The notes under the pieces: model-generated
Databases searched by the model: none
The model's input: the letters and a program-made list of their open reading frames with translations, nothing else
What the model was told of the DNA's origin: nothing
Assembly (NCBI GenBank): GCA_964459205.1
Contig: CAYWKJ010000005.1
Location: 1 to 46,329 of the forward strand
DNA length: 46,329 nucleotides
From: JABJMC01 sp964459205
GTDB taxonomy: Bacteria > Patescibacteriota > Gracilibacteria > UBA1369 > UBA12473
Direction: 5' to 3'
In this document: positions 14,506-23,593 of the stretch, piece by piece
How positions within the stretch are numbered: position 1 is the stretch's first letter
How the letters are laid out: the number at the start of each line of letters is the position of its first letter
Made by a program: the position numbers and the translations under genes

Positions 14506-16536
14506 ATGATTGACTGGCTTACCCACAGATACAAACTGGATCTCCTAGAAGAAAAACTTCGGGAAACAGCCGCTAAAAAAGCGCCTCTAAGTGATGCGCG
14601 AAAAAGTGCTATAAAAAAGAGACTGCTTACTAGAGTTGATGCAGCCATGGCCCGGGAGGAAATTGGTTTTGAGCAATTGGCTGAACAATTAGAAAAATTA
14701 ACTTTAACAGTAGAGCCGACAGCGGCTTTTAAGCAGCATGCTCGTCAGGATTTATTAGATTTAGTAACTTTGCGTAGCCAAAGGCTATGGCTTAGAGATA
14801 TTTTTGGGGAGTTGCTGGCGCGCCGTAAGATGTGGGCCACTGTCACGGCTTGTACGATTTTGGTGACAGGGACGTTTGGTTATTTTGTGCAATTACCACA
14901 GGTCTCTGCCGCTAAAGTTAGTCAGATTGATGAGGTGCGCGGTACAGTTTATGTAGAAAGAGGAGAAGGGCAAGTTTTAGTGGAGAATGGTTTCTTAGTA
15001 GAAGAGGGAGATCGAATTATTACCGAAGGAGATGGGTTTGTAGATGTAATGTTTGTAGATGATAGTTTGCTTACTCTTGGCCCAGATACAATTGCTACTG
15101 TTAAGCAATTGTGGGTAGATCCTGAGAATCACGCTGGGACTATGATTGATGTTAGTATTTTAGAAGGGCGTGCCTTTGCTCAAGTGGTTAATTTATCGCC
15201 GGGATCTTCATTGTTTACCTTGGCTAGTGCCCAGGGTGATTTTTCGGTAGATCGGAAAGCTCATTTTGATTTAATTGTTAAGCCAGATGAAACACAAGTT
15301 CGAGTGTTTGGGAATTTGGTTGATTTTGAAGTGACAAGTGAGGGGGTTACTCATGAGGGAACACTTGGCCCTAATTTAATGATGGATGTTAATGGTGATT
15401 TGGTAATTGAAAAAATTGAAGATGTGGTGGCTTTGCAGGAAGAGGACATGTGGGTGCAAACAAATTTAGAGAGCCATTCACGGTATTTAGAGCGATTGGA
15501 AAGTTTTTATGTTGAACGTGTTGAGCAGCGAGCTGGGACTTTGCCAGGTGATTCTTTTTATTTCTTGGAACGCGGTTCTGAAGAGGTGCAAAAGGTGTTT
15601 GCTTTTAGTGAAGAAAATAAGCTTCAAACTAATGTGGCCCTGGCGGAACAACGTTTCTCCGAAGCCGCGGTTTTGATGCGCCAGGGCCGCTCTGACGAAG
15701 CTCTAGATTTACTACAGGTTTATCAAGATAACCTTGTTAATTTAGCAGCCGAAAGTCCAGAGCAAGAGGAGGCTTTGCTCGCAGTTTTGGAACAAAGCAA
15801 AAAAATGATGGAGGGGTTCTCGTTAGATGACTCAATTCAAGAAGCTCGGGCGGTGGTCGAGGAAACAGAAATTCTTTTGGTAAGCGATGAAGCTGAGCAG
15901 AAAGTAACGCATTTAGAAACCACGGCTGATCGTTTGGGTCTAGCTTTTGAATTGACTCAAATTGGCGCTTACGAACTGGCTTTACAGTCTTTGCAAGATT
16001 ATCAACTTGGTTTAAGTGATGTTTTAGAAGGCTTAGCTGATTTAGAAATGGAAGCTCGTCGCCAAGTTGTTTTAGAAATTTTGGACCAAAAATTACGTGA
16101 TTTGTTGATGCTTAAAATGATTTCATTTGAATTAGAGTCAGCACCAGAAAGCGCAGAAGCCACAGCAGTCCAGCTTCAAGTAGACACTTTATACACCGAT
16201 ACACTTTATCAACTTAATACTTTGGTAATTAGTTTGAAAGAACGCGCCGTGTTGGAATTAGGAACATTCTTACGAGACGCCAAGAGCGAAGAAGATTTGC
16301 AGCGTGATGTTTTGAATCGACTCAAAAAAACTGTGCCACTTGATCTGGAGTATATAGAAATAATTAATGATTTGGAGGCTTTTTATGAGGATTCAGATTC
16401 TGAGGTTTTGCTTTTGGAAAATGATCGTTTAGTGACCTCAGATGACGAAGAAGAAAACGAATTATTGCTTGAAGACTACCGCGATGATGCCGTAGAGCAG
16501 ACGGGGTCTGAATTAGATGAGGAGGCTGGGGTTTAG
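14506..16536 (+). CDS. FecR-domain membrane protein, likely anti-sigma or sensor
   Basis: A 676-residue single-pass membrane protein in operon with the ECF sigma factor. Residues 1-105 are cytoplasmic and helical, one membrane helix lies near 109-130, and then outside comes a FecR domain (about 138-240; EVRGTVYVERGEGQVLVENG, LEGRAFAQV). From about 335 a DUF5667-like helical region begins (PGDSFYFLERGSEEVQKVF), followed by more acidic helical sequence to the end. The N-terminus lacks an obvious zinc anti-sigma motif (HxxxCxxC), so sigma binding is inferred from context. The acidic C-terminus (many Glu/Asp) is unusual. Stop TAG, convergent with the next gene. Confidence 0.82.
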   Translation: MIDWLTHRYKLDLLEEKLRETAAKKAPLSDARKSAIKKRLLTRVDAAMAREEIGFEQLAEQLEKLTLTVEPTAAFKQHARQDLLDLVTLRSQRLWLRDIFGELLARRKMWATVTACTILVTGTFGYFVQLPQVSAAKVSQIDEVRGTVYVERGEGQVLVENGFLVEEGDRIITEGDGFVDVMFVDDSLLTLGPDTIATVKQLWVDPENHAGTMIDVSILEGRAFAQVVNLSPGSSLFTLASAQGDFSVDRKAHFDLIVKPDETQVRVFGNLVDFEVTSEGVTHEGTLGPNLMMDVNGDLVIEKIEDVVALQEEDMWVQTNLESHSRYLERLESFYVERVEQRAGTLPGDSFYFLERGSEEVQKVFAFSEENKLQTNVALAEQRFSEAAVLMRQGRSDEALDLLQVYQDNLVNLAAESPEQEEALLAVLEQSKKMMEGFSLDDSIQEARAVVEETEILLVSDEAEQKVTHLETTADRLGLAFELTQIGAYELALQSLQDYQLGLSDVLEGLADLEMEARRQVVLEILDQKLRDLLMLKMISFELESAPESAEATAVQLQVDTLYTDTLYQLNTLVISLKERAVLELGTFLRDAKSEEDLQRDVLNRLKKTVPLDLEYIEIINDLEAFYEDSDSEVLLLENDRLVTSDDEEENELLLEDYRDDAVEQTGSELDEEAGV

Positions 16537-16539
16537 GCG

Positions 16540-16558
16540 AAGATAGCTTATCTTTCTT
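16540..16558. terminator. Weak hairpin between convergent genes
   Basis: AAGATA / TATCTT with a GCT loop, followed on the plus strand by TCTTTC. It overlaps the stop codon of the minus-strand gene. Stability is low; it might serve both directions. Confidence 0.3.
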
Positions 16559-17627
16559 TCTTAAACTGAAACATGGCAATTCCTATTTCTTCATTTGATT
16601 GATCTGCTTGTCGTACTTTTCGAGATTTTCTGCCTTTTTGGCTAGGAGTTCCCCAACTAGTTATGGATGGTAGATTTTTGGGTAGCCTAGGGATAGTAAA
16701 AGGAGTGGTTAACATAATATTTGTTAGATCGAATTGAGATGTGTCTATTCCTAGTTGACGGTAAGTTTGTTCTCCCATTAGGATTGGTAGCTCAACGTCA
16801 CGTTTGTCTGCATGTTGTTGAGCTAGTTGGTAAGGAAATCTATTGGCGATAACTAGCGTTCCATCAGGCTTTAAATGATTGCTTGCAAATTGTATGGCAG
16901 CTTGCATTGTGTCTAAAATCCCTTGATTTACTCGGGGGGCTTCGGCTGATGAGTGAACTTTAACTCCGGCAAAAGGTGCAATATGAGGTGCTTCATAAGC
17001 ATAGCGGCTACTGCCTCCTGGGAAGGAGAAAGAAACACTATCCACTTGCCTTCCTTTTAATAGGGCTTGTAGTAGTTCTAAGTTGCGAATGTCGTCGACC
17101 ACAAGGCGCAGTGCAGGATCTATTTCTAAAAATTGGTCGTCATCTTCTTCGACTTGATCCATAAGAGAGCGAGATTTAATAGGGAAAGCAATGTTGCCAG
17201 CTTCTTCTTCACCAGCCAAAATTCTGTTATAAGCGGCTATTCCTAAAAAACGCGATCGAACACGTTTAGTTTCGTCTATGAGTCGTACTTCTCGGTGATG
17301 AATTTGAGTGGGGACGCCTCTTTCTTTTGTTTGGCTTGCTGCTAAAGCTAATAAAAAAGTGTTTCTATCTACTCCGGCTACAATTCCTTCGGGATTGGCT
17401 TGTTTTATTTTGGCAGCTAGCGTGGCCATAGCACAGCCAAGGTCTACATGAATGCCTCCTTCTGGTAAAGCTGGCACTAGAGTTGCAATGGAATCATAAA
17501 TTTGATTTACGTCCCACATAGTTCCTTCTACCGCATAAGATTCAGCATAGTTTTGATCATTTTCATTAGAGTGCCTAATGGCCGACTCCAGGCGATCAGC
17601 TAAGTCTTGTTGTGTTAGCGTATTCAT
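16548..17627 (-). CDS. SAM-dependent methyltransferase-like protein
   Basis: A 359-residue protein with a class I methyltransferase core: VDLGCAMATLA (about 59-69) is the SAM-binding motif I, and GVDRNTF about 25 residues later fits motif II. In the middle is an acidic insertion (residues about 155-180, EEDDDQFLEID) before the later core strands (VDSVSFSFPGG, LKPDGTLVIANRFP). Substrate is unknown. The C-terminal tail is basic (KGRKSRKVRQ), which would suit RNA binding. Own promoter TTGACA-17-TAAAAA at 17648-17676 inside the 3' end of mraY. Convergent with the FecR gene. Confidence 0.7.
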   Translation of the reverse strand: MNTLTQQDLADRLESAIRHSNENDQNYAESYAVEGTMWDVNQIYDSIATLVPALPEGGIHVDLGCAMATLAAKIKQANPEGIVAGVDRNTFLLALAASQTKERGVPTQIHHREVRLIDETKRVRSRFLGIAAYNRILAGEEEAGNIAFPIKSRSLMDQVEEDDDQFLEIDPALRLVVDDIRNLELLQALLKGRQVDSVSFSFPGGSSRYAYEAPHIAPFAGVKVHSSAEAPRVNQGILDTMQAAIQFASNHLKPDGTLVIANRFPYQLAQQHADKRDVELPILMGEQTYRQLGIDTSQFDLTNIMLTTPFTIPRLPKNLPSITSWGTPSQKGRKSRKVRQADQSNEEIGIAMFQFKKER

Positions 17628-17647
17628 CCAAAAAAGCTAAGGAGATC

Positions 17648-17676
17648 TTTTTACCTTTTTAATCTGTTTGTGTCAA
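17648..17676 (-). promoter_or_regulatory. Promoter of the methyltransferase gene
   Basis: Minus strand TTGACA (17671-17676) and TAAAAA (17648-17653), 17-nt spacer; predicted leader about 14 nt. Confidence 0.55.
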
Positions 17677-17677
17677 A

Positions 17678-18745
17678 TTAAATCCCCATTCCAACCAGTC
17701 CTAGAATAAGTCCAAATCCAGCCACAATTCCACCAATCATCCAAAAGCGCATGGTGACTTTTGATTCGGGCCAACCTAAATGTTCAAAGTGATGATGTAG
17801 GGGAGCGATGTGAAAAACCTTCTTTTTAAATAGTTTTTTGGAAGTAAGCTGAATGATTACGGAGAGAGTTTCGATTACAAAAATAAACCCAACAAAAGGT
17901 AAAATAAGTACGGAGTCAGTGAGCATGGCAATGACGCCCAAAGTCGCCCCCAGCGATAAGGCTCCGGTATCTCCCATATAAAAGCGGGCGGGCGGGATGT
18001 TGAACCATAAAAAGGCGAGGGTTGCTCCTATAATAATCATACAAAAAGTAGACAATAGGAATAACCCCTGAGCATAGGCAAGCGCGGCAAAACAGCCAAA
18101 GGCAATGATGGAGAGGCCTCCGGCTAATCCGTCTAGACCGTCGGTGATGTTAACGGCATTGGCTGTGGCCACAATAATCAAAATAAATAGAGGAATATAC
18201 CAAAATCCAATAAAGAAATCGCCGATTCCTGGTAAATGGATTTGGTCGTAGCCAAGTTTAAAATAGAACCAACAAGCCCCGAGTGTCGCAAATAGGGTTA
18301 GCCACAAAAATTTAGGTTTAACATTAATGCCTTTGCTTTTGCCAATTCCTTTAATATTTAGATAATCATCTACCGCACCGAGTAAAGCTACGACTACTAA
18401 GGTAAAAATTGGTAAATAGGTTTCTTTTCTATTTAAAAGTGAATGATCAAAAATTCCAAAATAAGAAAGTACACGGGTTAATAAAATCACAATAAGCGTA
18501 GTTCCCCATATTAGGATTCCTCCCATAGTTGGTGTCCCGGTTTTTTTAGCGTGTAGTTTGTGATAAAGCTTGGCGATTTTTCCATCCGTGGCTACTTCTC
18601 TGATTTGTTTACCAAGACCTAAGTTTTTGAGCATATTAATAAAGGGGCGCGCCATTATGAAAGCGATCCCAAAAGCTAATCCAAATGAGGAAAAAAGGAG
18701 AAAAAGGTGCCGGACCGTTTCTGTAATAGGAAAAGGGTTGGTCAT
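17678..18745 (-). CDS. mraY: Phospho-N-acetylmuramoyl-pentapeptide transferase MraY
   Basis: Transfers phospho-MurNAc-pentapeptide to undecaprenyl phosphate, making lipid I at the inner face of the membrane. The 355-residue protein has ten membrane helices and the family signatures: KKTGTPTMGG near 65-74, DDYLNIKG, NAVNITDGLDGLAGG, and the HHHFEHLG loop near the C-terminus. The open frame runs 14 codons further upstream, but that would overlap the carboxypeptidase gene; the ATG at 18745, 10 nt after its stop, fits the family start. Part of a cell-wall gene run on the minus strand. Confidence 0.96.
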   Translation of the reverse strand: MTNPFPITETVRHLFLLFSSFGLAFGIAFIMARPFINMLKNLGLGKQIREVATDGKIAKLYHKLHAKKTGTPTMGGILIWGTTLIVILLTRVLSYFGIFDHSLLNRKETYLPIFTLVVVALLGAVDDYLNIKGIGKSKGINVKPKFLWLTLFATLGACWFYFKLGYDQIHLPGIGDFFIGFWYIPLFILIIVATANAVNITDGLDGLAGGLSIIAFGCFAALAYAQGLFLLSTFCMIIIGATLAFLWFNIPPARFYMGDTGALSLGATLGVIAMLTDSVLILPFVGFIFVIETLSVIIQLTSKKLFKKKVFHIAPLHHHFEHLGWPESKVTMRFWMIGGIVAGFGLILGLVGMGI

Positions 18746-18755
18746 TAGGGTTACT

Positions 18756-19652
18756 TTACCATGTGGTGCTTTCGTAAATCCAATCAATCAAAAGTTCAGT
18801 GTCGCCAAAGCGGTCTTCGCTGCCCAGTACAACGGTCATGATTTGTTGGTCTTCTGGGAAAGTAGAAACAGTGACTAAACACTCGCCGGCATCTGGGGTG
18901 CGTCCGGTTTTAAGGCCGTGGACTTCTACTCCTTCGAGACCTAAATCTTTATCAAGAAGTTCATTTGTGGATAGATACTCGTGGGTGATGCCACTTTTGC
19001 TTTCGGCTTCGTACTCTACTAGATTTGTTGGCTCTATTAGGAACTCGTTTTGAAGAGCATACATAGAAAGCAAGGCTACATCTTGAGCAGTTGAGTAGTT
19101 GTAACCACTGTCAAAGCCCATCGGATTGGCATAGTTAGTGTTTTCTAGCCCGAGTCTTTCGGCTTTTTGGTTCATTTTGCGTACGAAATTTTCCATTGAG
19201 CCAGCATTGTATTCTGCTAAAGCCATGGCCGCGTCGTTTCCAGAGGCAATCATCATGCCGTACATTAAATCTTTGACAGTAATTTCTTCGCCTGCGTTGA
19301 GCCAAACAGTGGATCCCTCGGTAGTGGCTGCATTTTCACTAATAGTAACCACACTGCCTGGGAGTTCTTCTTCGGCAATGATTAGGGCAGTCATTAGTTT
19401 GGTAATACTGGCAATGGGACGCTCAGTTTGTGGGTTTTTTTCAAAAAGAATTTTGCCGGAAGTTAAGTCAATGGCGAGGGCTGACCCCGAAGAAAGATTA
19501 GGGGCGGCAATTTCTTCAGAAATAGTTGGAATTGGTTGGACCGTCAAAATAGGTTCACGCTGCCAAGCAGTTTTATGAACAAAATCTCCTTGCGACATGG
19601 GGGTCGCGTGCAAGGTGGAGGTTAACAAGAGTGCTAGAAGTGCTTTGAACAT
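18756..19652 (-). CDS. D-alanyl-D-alanine carboxypeptidase (PBP5-type, peptidase S11)
   Basis: Trims the terminal D-Ala from peptidoglycan pentapeptides outside the membrane. The 298-residue protein starts with a signal peptide (about 1-16) and carries the three penicillin-binding motifs: SITK (active-site Ser), SGN in ASGNDAA, and KTG in HGLKTGRT. It ends shortly after the catalytic domain, so the C-terminal PBP5 domain and amphipathic anchor of E. coli DacA are missing. Retention may depend on an uncleaved signal. Ten bases upstream of mraY, so probably co-transcribed. A VanX-type dipeptidase elsewhere in the window acts on the same D-Ala chemistry. Confidence 0.93.
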   Translation of the reverse strand: MFKALLALLLTSTLHATPMSQGDFVHKTAWQREPILTVQPIPTISEEIAAPNLSSGSALAIDLTSGKILFEKNPQTERPIASITKLMTALIIAEEELPGSVVTISENAATTEGSTVWLNAGEEITVKDLMYGMMIASGNDAAMALAEYNAGSMENFVRKMNQKAERLGLENTNYANPMGFDSGYNYSTAQDVALLSMYALQNEFLIEPTNLVEYEAESKSGITHEYLSTNELLDKDLGLEGVEVHGLKTGRTPDAGECLVTVSTFPEDQQIMTVVLGSEDRFGDTELLIDWIYESTTW

Positions 19653-19698
19653 AGTGCAATTAAAATAGCGTGAAATTTATGGTGTGGCGAGGGGAAAG

Positions 19699-20379
19699 TT
19701 ATTGTACTGAGATTTTTTTCCAATCACCTTTTTTTAGATTACCTAATTCATACCCTCCCATTTTAACTCGTTTAAGGTAAGTAACAGGATGGCCAACAGT
19801 GGCAAACATTTTGCGAATTTGTCGTTTGCGGCCTTCATGAAGCTTAACTTGAAGCATACCGTTTTTTTGGGGAATAATTTCGCAGGGGCGAGTGTGGTAA
19901 TCGCCGTTGTCTTCTTTAATAGTGATGCCTGATTGTAATCTAGCAATTGTTTTGGATGTGGGAGTGCCTTTTACTTTGATTTTATAGATTTTTTCGCAGT
20001 TATTACGCGGATGAGTTATAGAGTGGGTAAAGTCGCCATCATCTGTTAAAAGCAGCAGCCCTTCGGATTCGCGGTCTAAGCGTCCGGCAGAATGTAGGTG
20101 GTGGAATTTGTCAGGAAGTAATTCATAAATAGTGCGATCTGCATGCGGATCAGATTTAGTGGTGGTGTAGCCAGTGGGTTTGTTCAACATTATATAAGTG
20201 AACTTGTCTGGCGCATGAATGGTTTTGCCGTGGATTGAGATGCGGTCATTTTGAGGATCAACTTGGTGGCCAAGCGTGGCCGGTTCACCATTAATACGCA
20301 CTGTCCCAGATTCGATTAATTCATCGGCTTTTCTTCGAGAACAGTAGCCAGTGCTGGCAATGAATTTATTAAGGCGCAT
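19699..20379 (-). CDS. RsuA/RluB-family pseudouridine synthase
   Basis: Isomerises a uridine in rRNA to pseudouridine. The 226-residue protein has an N-terminal S4 RNA-binding domain (MRLNKFIASTGYCSRRKADELI) and a catalytic domain with the Asp-containing motif GRLDRESEGLLLLT. KLHEGRKRQIRKM near the end is typical of the RluB/RluE/RsuA branch. The exact target uridine is not certain. The frame continues 12 codons upstream, but ATG 20379 matches the family start and lies 2 nt after the stop of the LCP gene, so the two are translationally linked. Confidence 0.93.
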   Translation of the reverse strand: MRLNKFIASTGYCSRRKADELIESGTVRINGEPATLGHQVDPQNDRISIHGKTIHAPDKFTYIMLNKPTGYTTTKSDPHADRTIYELLPDKFHHLHSAGRLDRESEGLLLLTDDGDFTHSITHPRNNCEKIYKIKVKGTPTSKTIARLQSGITIKEDNGDYHTRPCEIIPQKNGMLQVKLHEGRKRQIRKMFATVGHPVTYLKRVKMGGYELGNLKKGDWKKISVQ

Positions 20380-20381
20380 GT

Positions 20382-21917
20382 TTAGTAGAATAAGTCTCTG
20401 TTTGCTTCCATCCAATCAACGTAGTCTTGTCCAAGTTCAATAATTATATCAGCCTCGGTTGTCCATTCCGCTGGTGAATATTCTTGTGGGAGTTCAGTCA
20501 TTACAAAACCAACTGGAATGTAGTTTTCAGTAAGATGTGTTAAATGAGGGTTAGCTTGGATTTGTTCCGGGGTTTGTCCATTTAAGAGCGCGGTAATCGG
20601 GATGATGCGAGTCATGGGGACTTCTGTGTTAGCCGCGTTACCAAAGCGCACAATATCAAAACCAAAACGTCCGATATAGTACATGGTTTCCGTGGCAATG
20701 CCATTGGCGCCGGTGCCATTTAAGATTTGATAAGTGAGCCCATCAGCGTGCACTTCGGGGTGCATTAAAGTGGTGTCGGCAAATTGTCCAATATCTGTGT
20801 AATTGTTGGTAAATGGCACTAAAACAAAAGCGCCTCCATAGTATTCACGTTCTGGGGTATAAAGGAATCCACCGGCTGTAAGTGGGTTATCGTTAAGAAC
20901 CCAAGTTTTTAGGTTCCCGGTATCAAAATTGTCAGCAATTTTGGCTAAATAAACCATTTCGTCCCACTCGAGGTTGGTGTCAAAGTTATCAGTAATAACA
21001 TTGTAAATATCCTTGAGCCGACCAGGGTTAGCTAGGACTCCAAGTGAAAGGGCTTTGTCCTTAATAGCGCTTAGTACTTGCTGTTGGCGAGCCGAGCGAT
21101 CAAAGTCACTGGTTGTTTTGCGGCTGCGAACGTATTTAAGAGCGGTTTCGCCGTCTAAATGTTGGCTACCAGCATCAACTGAAAAGGTTTGGTAGCCAAT
21201 GGTCCCATCTTCGGCCGGATAATAGGGGTCATAAATCGCTTCTTCTACATAAATATCAATGCCGCCAATGGCGTCCACAATTTCGGTAAAGCCATCAAAA
21301 TCAATACGCGTATAATAATGAATCGGGAGATCAACGATTTCCGAGATAGTACGAGTTAAAACGTCGTAACTTTTGCTGTAGGCTTCTTTTTCAGGGGTGT
21401 CGTTGTCATACATATCAGTTTCAGCCACTAGTTCAAAAACGCTGTTTAAGCGATTGCCACCATAAAGTTCATCAATTTCCACATAAAGATCACGGGGAAT
21501 AGATAACATGGAAGCTGTATTCTCGTCGTGATCAAGGCTGACTACAATCATAGTGTCAGTTAGCTCTGCGCCGTCGTGTTCTTCGGTTCCGGTTCCGAGT
21601 AATAGAATGTTGGTGTGGTTATCAATGTCGGTTTTGATGCGTTCGCTAAAAGCTGATAAAACGATTTCTTTTACAGAGAAATCTTCGGCTAGAGCTAATA
21701 CGTTTAGGAATGATTTAATAAACCAAATTATTACAATTATAATAATAGTGGCCCAAATGTAGTGTTTTTTGGAAAAGTCCATTAAGGCGCTGATGATTGG
21801 CACTTCGCGAAGTTTTTCCTTGTTTCTTTCGCGTTTTTGGTGCCTTTCGGTGGCGATTGTTTTTCGTTCCGAAGGGGCAGGGCCTTTGCTGATGCGCTTT
21901 TTTTGAAAATCATTCAT
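20382..21917 (-). CDS. LytR-CpsA-Psr (LCP) family cell-wall ligase
   Basis: LCP enzymes attach teichoic acids or other glycopolymers from lipid carriers to peptidoglycan. The 511-residue protein has a basic cytoplasmic N-terminus (1-50), one membrane helix (about 54-76), the LCP domain (about 100-300; NILLLGTG, DTMIVVSLDHD, SIPRDLYVEI, RSRKTTSDFDRSARQQQVL with the conserved Arg residues), and a LytR_C-like domain (about 395-450; YQILNGTGANGIA). Presence implies a cell-wall-bound glycan. First gene of a pair with the pseudouridine synthase. Confidence 0.92.
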   Translation of the reverse strand: MNDFQKKRISKGPAPSERKTIATERHQKRERNKEKLREVPIISALMDFSKKHYIWATIIIIVIIWFIKSFLNVLALAEDFSVKEIVLSAFSERIKTDIDNHTNILLLGTGTEEHDGAELTDTMIVVSLDHDENTASMLSIPRDLYVEIDELYGGNRLNSVFELVAETDMYDNDTPEKEAYSKSYDVLTRTISEIVDLPIHYYTRIDFDGFTEIVDAIGGIDIYVEEAIYDPYYPAEDGTIGYQTFSVDAGSQHLDGETALKYVRSRKTTSDFDRSARQQQVLSAIKDKALSLGVLANPGRLKDIYNVITDNFDTNLEWDEMVYLAKIADNFDTGNLKTWVLNDNPLTAGGFLYTPEREYYGGAFVLVPFTNNYTDIGQFADTTLMHPEVHADGLTYQILNGTGANGIATETMYYIGRFGFDIVRFGNAANTEVPMTRIIPITALLNGQTPEQIQANPHLTHLTENYIPVGFVMTELPQEYSPAEWTTEADIIIELGQDYVDWMEANRDLFY

Positions 21918-22159
21918 GACGATCGGTATGCTACCGGAAAATCGCGGGATTGGCGAGGAGTTTTGAACATTTTTATGACATTATGACGCGAGTATGGGTA
22001 TGCCTTTGTGGGCATGTACAATAGCTTGACAGGAATGCCACTTTTTCAGGTTGAGTTAGAGAGACATGTCAAACGTTTGGTACATGCATGGAAAGGGTGC
22101 CCCTAATTCTTCTTTTTCCGTTCATCTTTTGTTCATCTCTCTCTGCTAGGGTGAGGTTT

Positions 22160-23560
22160 ATGGATTATGGATTTAGAGAACATCGGCGGGTGGTGGTGGG
22201 CACGGCAGCGTTGTTACTGGGCGTTTGGTTAGCGGGTAAAGGAGTCGGGACGACTGGTGTTTTGTGGAGTAGTGCACTTTTGGGTGGATTTTGGTTGCTC
22301 AAAATTAAAAGAGAGTTTGTGTTGGTGCTTTTGATGCTTATTTGTGCTGGGGTTTTGCGATATGAAATGGCCGTGCCAGTTTTTGGCGAAAAAGACGTGG
22401 CTTTTTATCATAGTGAGGAACAAGCGGTGAGCTTGAAAGGAGTAATTATGGATTATCCAGACGAACGCGCTGATAGGATTAAGTTAACAGTGGAGGCATA
22501 CGAATTGGATGGGCGCGAGGTACAGGGAAATGTCCTTATTACAGTGAATCGTTATCCGGAATTTGAGTATGGGGAGCAGATTCGGGTGTGGGGCACAGTT
22601 CAAGAACCAACTGAGTTTGAGGATTTTTCTTATAAAAATTATTTGCGTCGGTATGGAATTGATTCGGTTATGTATTATCCTTATGTGGAGGTGATTGGGG
22701 CGCCGCGCCGGGATGATTGGCGGTATTGGGTTTTTGGGTTGAAGAAAGTTTTTGAGGCGCGACTTAATCAGCTTTTTACAGAGCCACATGCTAGTTTTGC
22801 GGCCGGGCTGTTGCTTGGTTCGCGGCGCGGTATTCCCGAGGAGCTGATGGAGGATTTTAATATAAGTGGTTTAACGCATATTATTGCGATTTCGGGTTAC
22901 AATATTACGCTTATCATTGTGTTTGTTTCCGGGATTTTAAAATTTCTTAGCAAAAAATGGCAGACTATTATGGCCACGTTAGTTATTTTTGTGTTTGTGA
23001 TTTTGGTGGGCGGGACTGCGGCGGTGGTGCGGGCTGCTATTATGGGCGTTTTGGGGCTGTGGGCCGTGTGGTTTGGGCGCAAAGCCGAAGTTACACGCTT
23101 GCTCGCGCTTACAGCCGCTTTAATGACGATGTGGAATCCTTTTATATTGGTAGATGATGTGGGTTTTCAACTTTCGTTTGCCGCAACGTGTGGATTGGTT
23201 TATATGACGGACAGTGTGGAGCGATTTTTAAAATGGTTACGTGTGTGGCGATTTATTCCCGAGATTTTTTCAATTCGGGAGGCCTTTGTGACCACTTTGG
23301 CGGCGCAAACTTTGGCTGTTCCTATTATTGTGGCGGTGTTTGGCAGGTTTTCCCTTATTGCTCCGTTTGCGAATGTGGCAGCAGTGTCATTTATTCCATT
23401 GGCCATGTTATGTAGTTTTGTGGCGGTGCTGGTTTCGTGTTTTTGGTTTTACGGGGGATTGTTGGTGGCCTATGTGGGTTGGTTTTTCTTGGAACTGATT
23501 ATGCAAATAGCGCACTGGAGTGCGCGGGTTCCGTTTAGTTCGATTGAGTTTTTTAAGTAA
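22160..23560 (+). CDS. comEC: ComEC/Rec2 competence channel protein, short form
   Basis: Forms the inner-membrane channel that takes up single-stranded DNA. The protein (466 residues from the ATG chosen) has N-terminal membrane helices, an OB-like DUF4131 region (about 85-165) and the polytopic Competence domain (GLLLGSRRGIPEELMEDFNISGLTHIIAISGYNITL and following helices, shown by its GLTHIIAISGYN motif). It lacks the C-terminal metallo-beta-lactamase-like domain of full ComEC. A start at 22088 is possible, but the added 24 codons have different codon use. Competence partners are not in the window. Confidence 0.88.
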   Translation: MDYGFREHRRVVVGTAALLLGVWLAGKGVGTTGVLWSSALLGGFWLLKIKREFVLVLLMLICAGVLRYEMAVPVFGEKDVAFYHSEEQAVSLKGVIMDYPDERADRIKLTVEAYELDGREVQGNVLITVNRYPEFEYGEQIRVWGTVQEPTEFEDFSYKNYLRRYGIDSVMYYPYVEVIGAPRRDDWRYWVFGLKKVFEARLNQLFTEPHASFAAGLLLGSRRGIPEELMEDFNISGLTHIIAISGYNITLIIVFVSGILKFLSKKWQTIMATLVIFVFVILVGGTAAVVRAAIMGVLGLWAVWFGRKAEVTRLLALTAALMTMWNPFILVDDVGFQLSFAATCGLVYMTDSVERFLKWLRVWRFIPEIFSIREAFVTTLAAQTLAVPIIVAVFGRFSLIAPFANVAAVSFIPLAMLCSFVAVLVSCFWFYGGLLVAYVGWFFLELIMQIAHWSARVPFSSIEFFK

Positions 23561-23563
23561 AAA

Positions 23564-23572
23564 TGGTATAGT
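23564..23572 (+). promoter_or_regulatory. Extended -10 promoter of the pentein gene
   Basis: TGG-TATAGT followed by TAACAG, the same -10/discriminator pattern as the giant genes. Predicted leader about 15 nt to the ATG at 23594. Confidence 0.55.
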
Positions 23573-23593
23573 TAACAGATTTAATTCAAAAAT

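Noticed and set aside
18746..18787. Longer MraY start
   Set aside because: It overlaps the carboxypeptidase gene; the ATG at 18745 fits the family and spacing.
22088..22159. Longer N-terminus for ComEC
   Set aside because: The added 24 codons are rich in TTC/CTC/CTT codons, unlike the rest of the gene; the ATG at 22160 fits the usual start. Not fully excluded.
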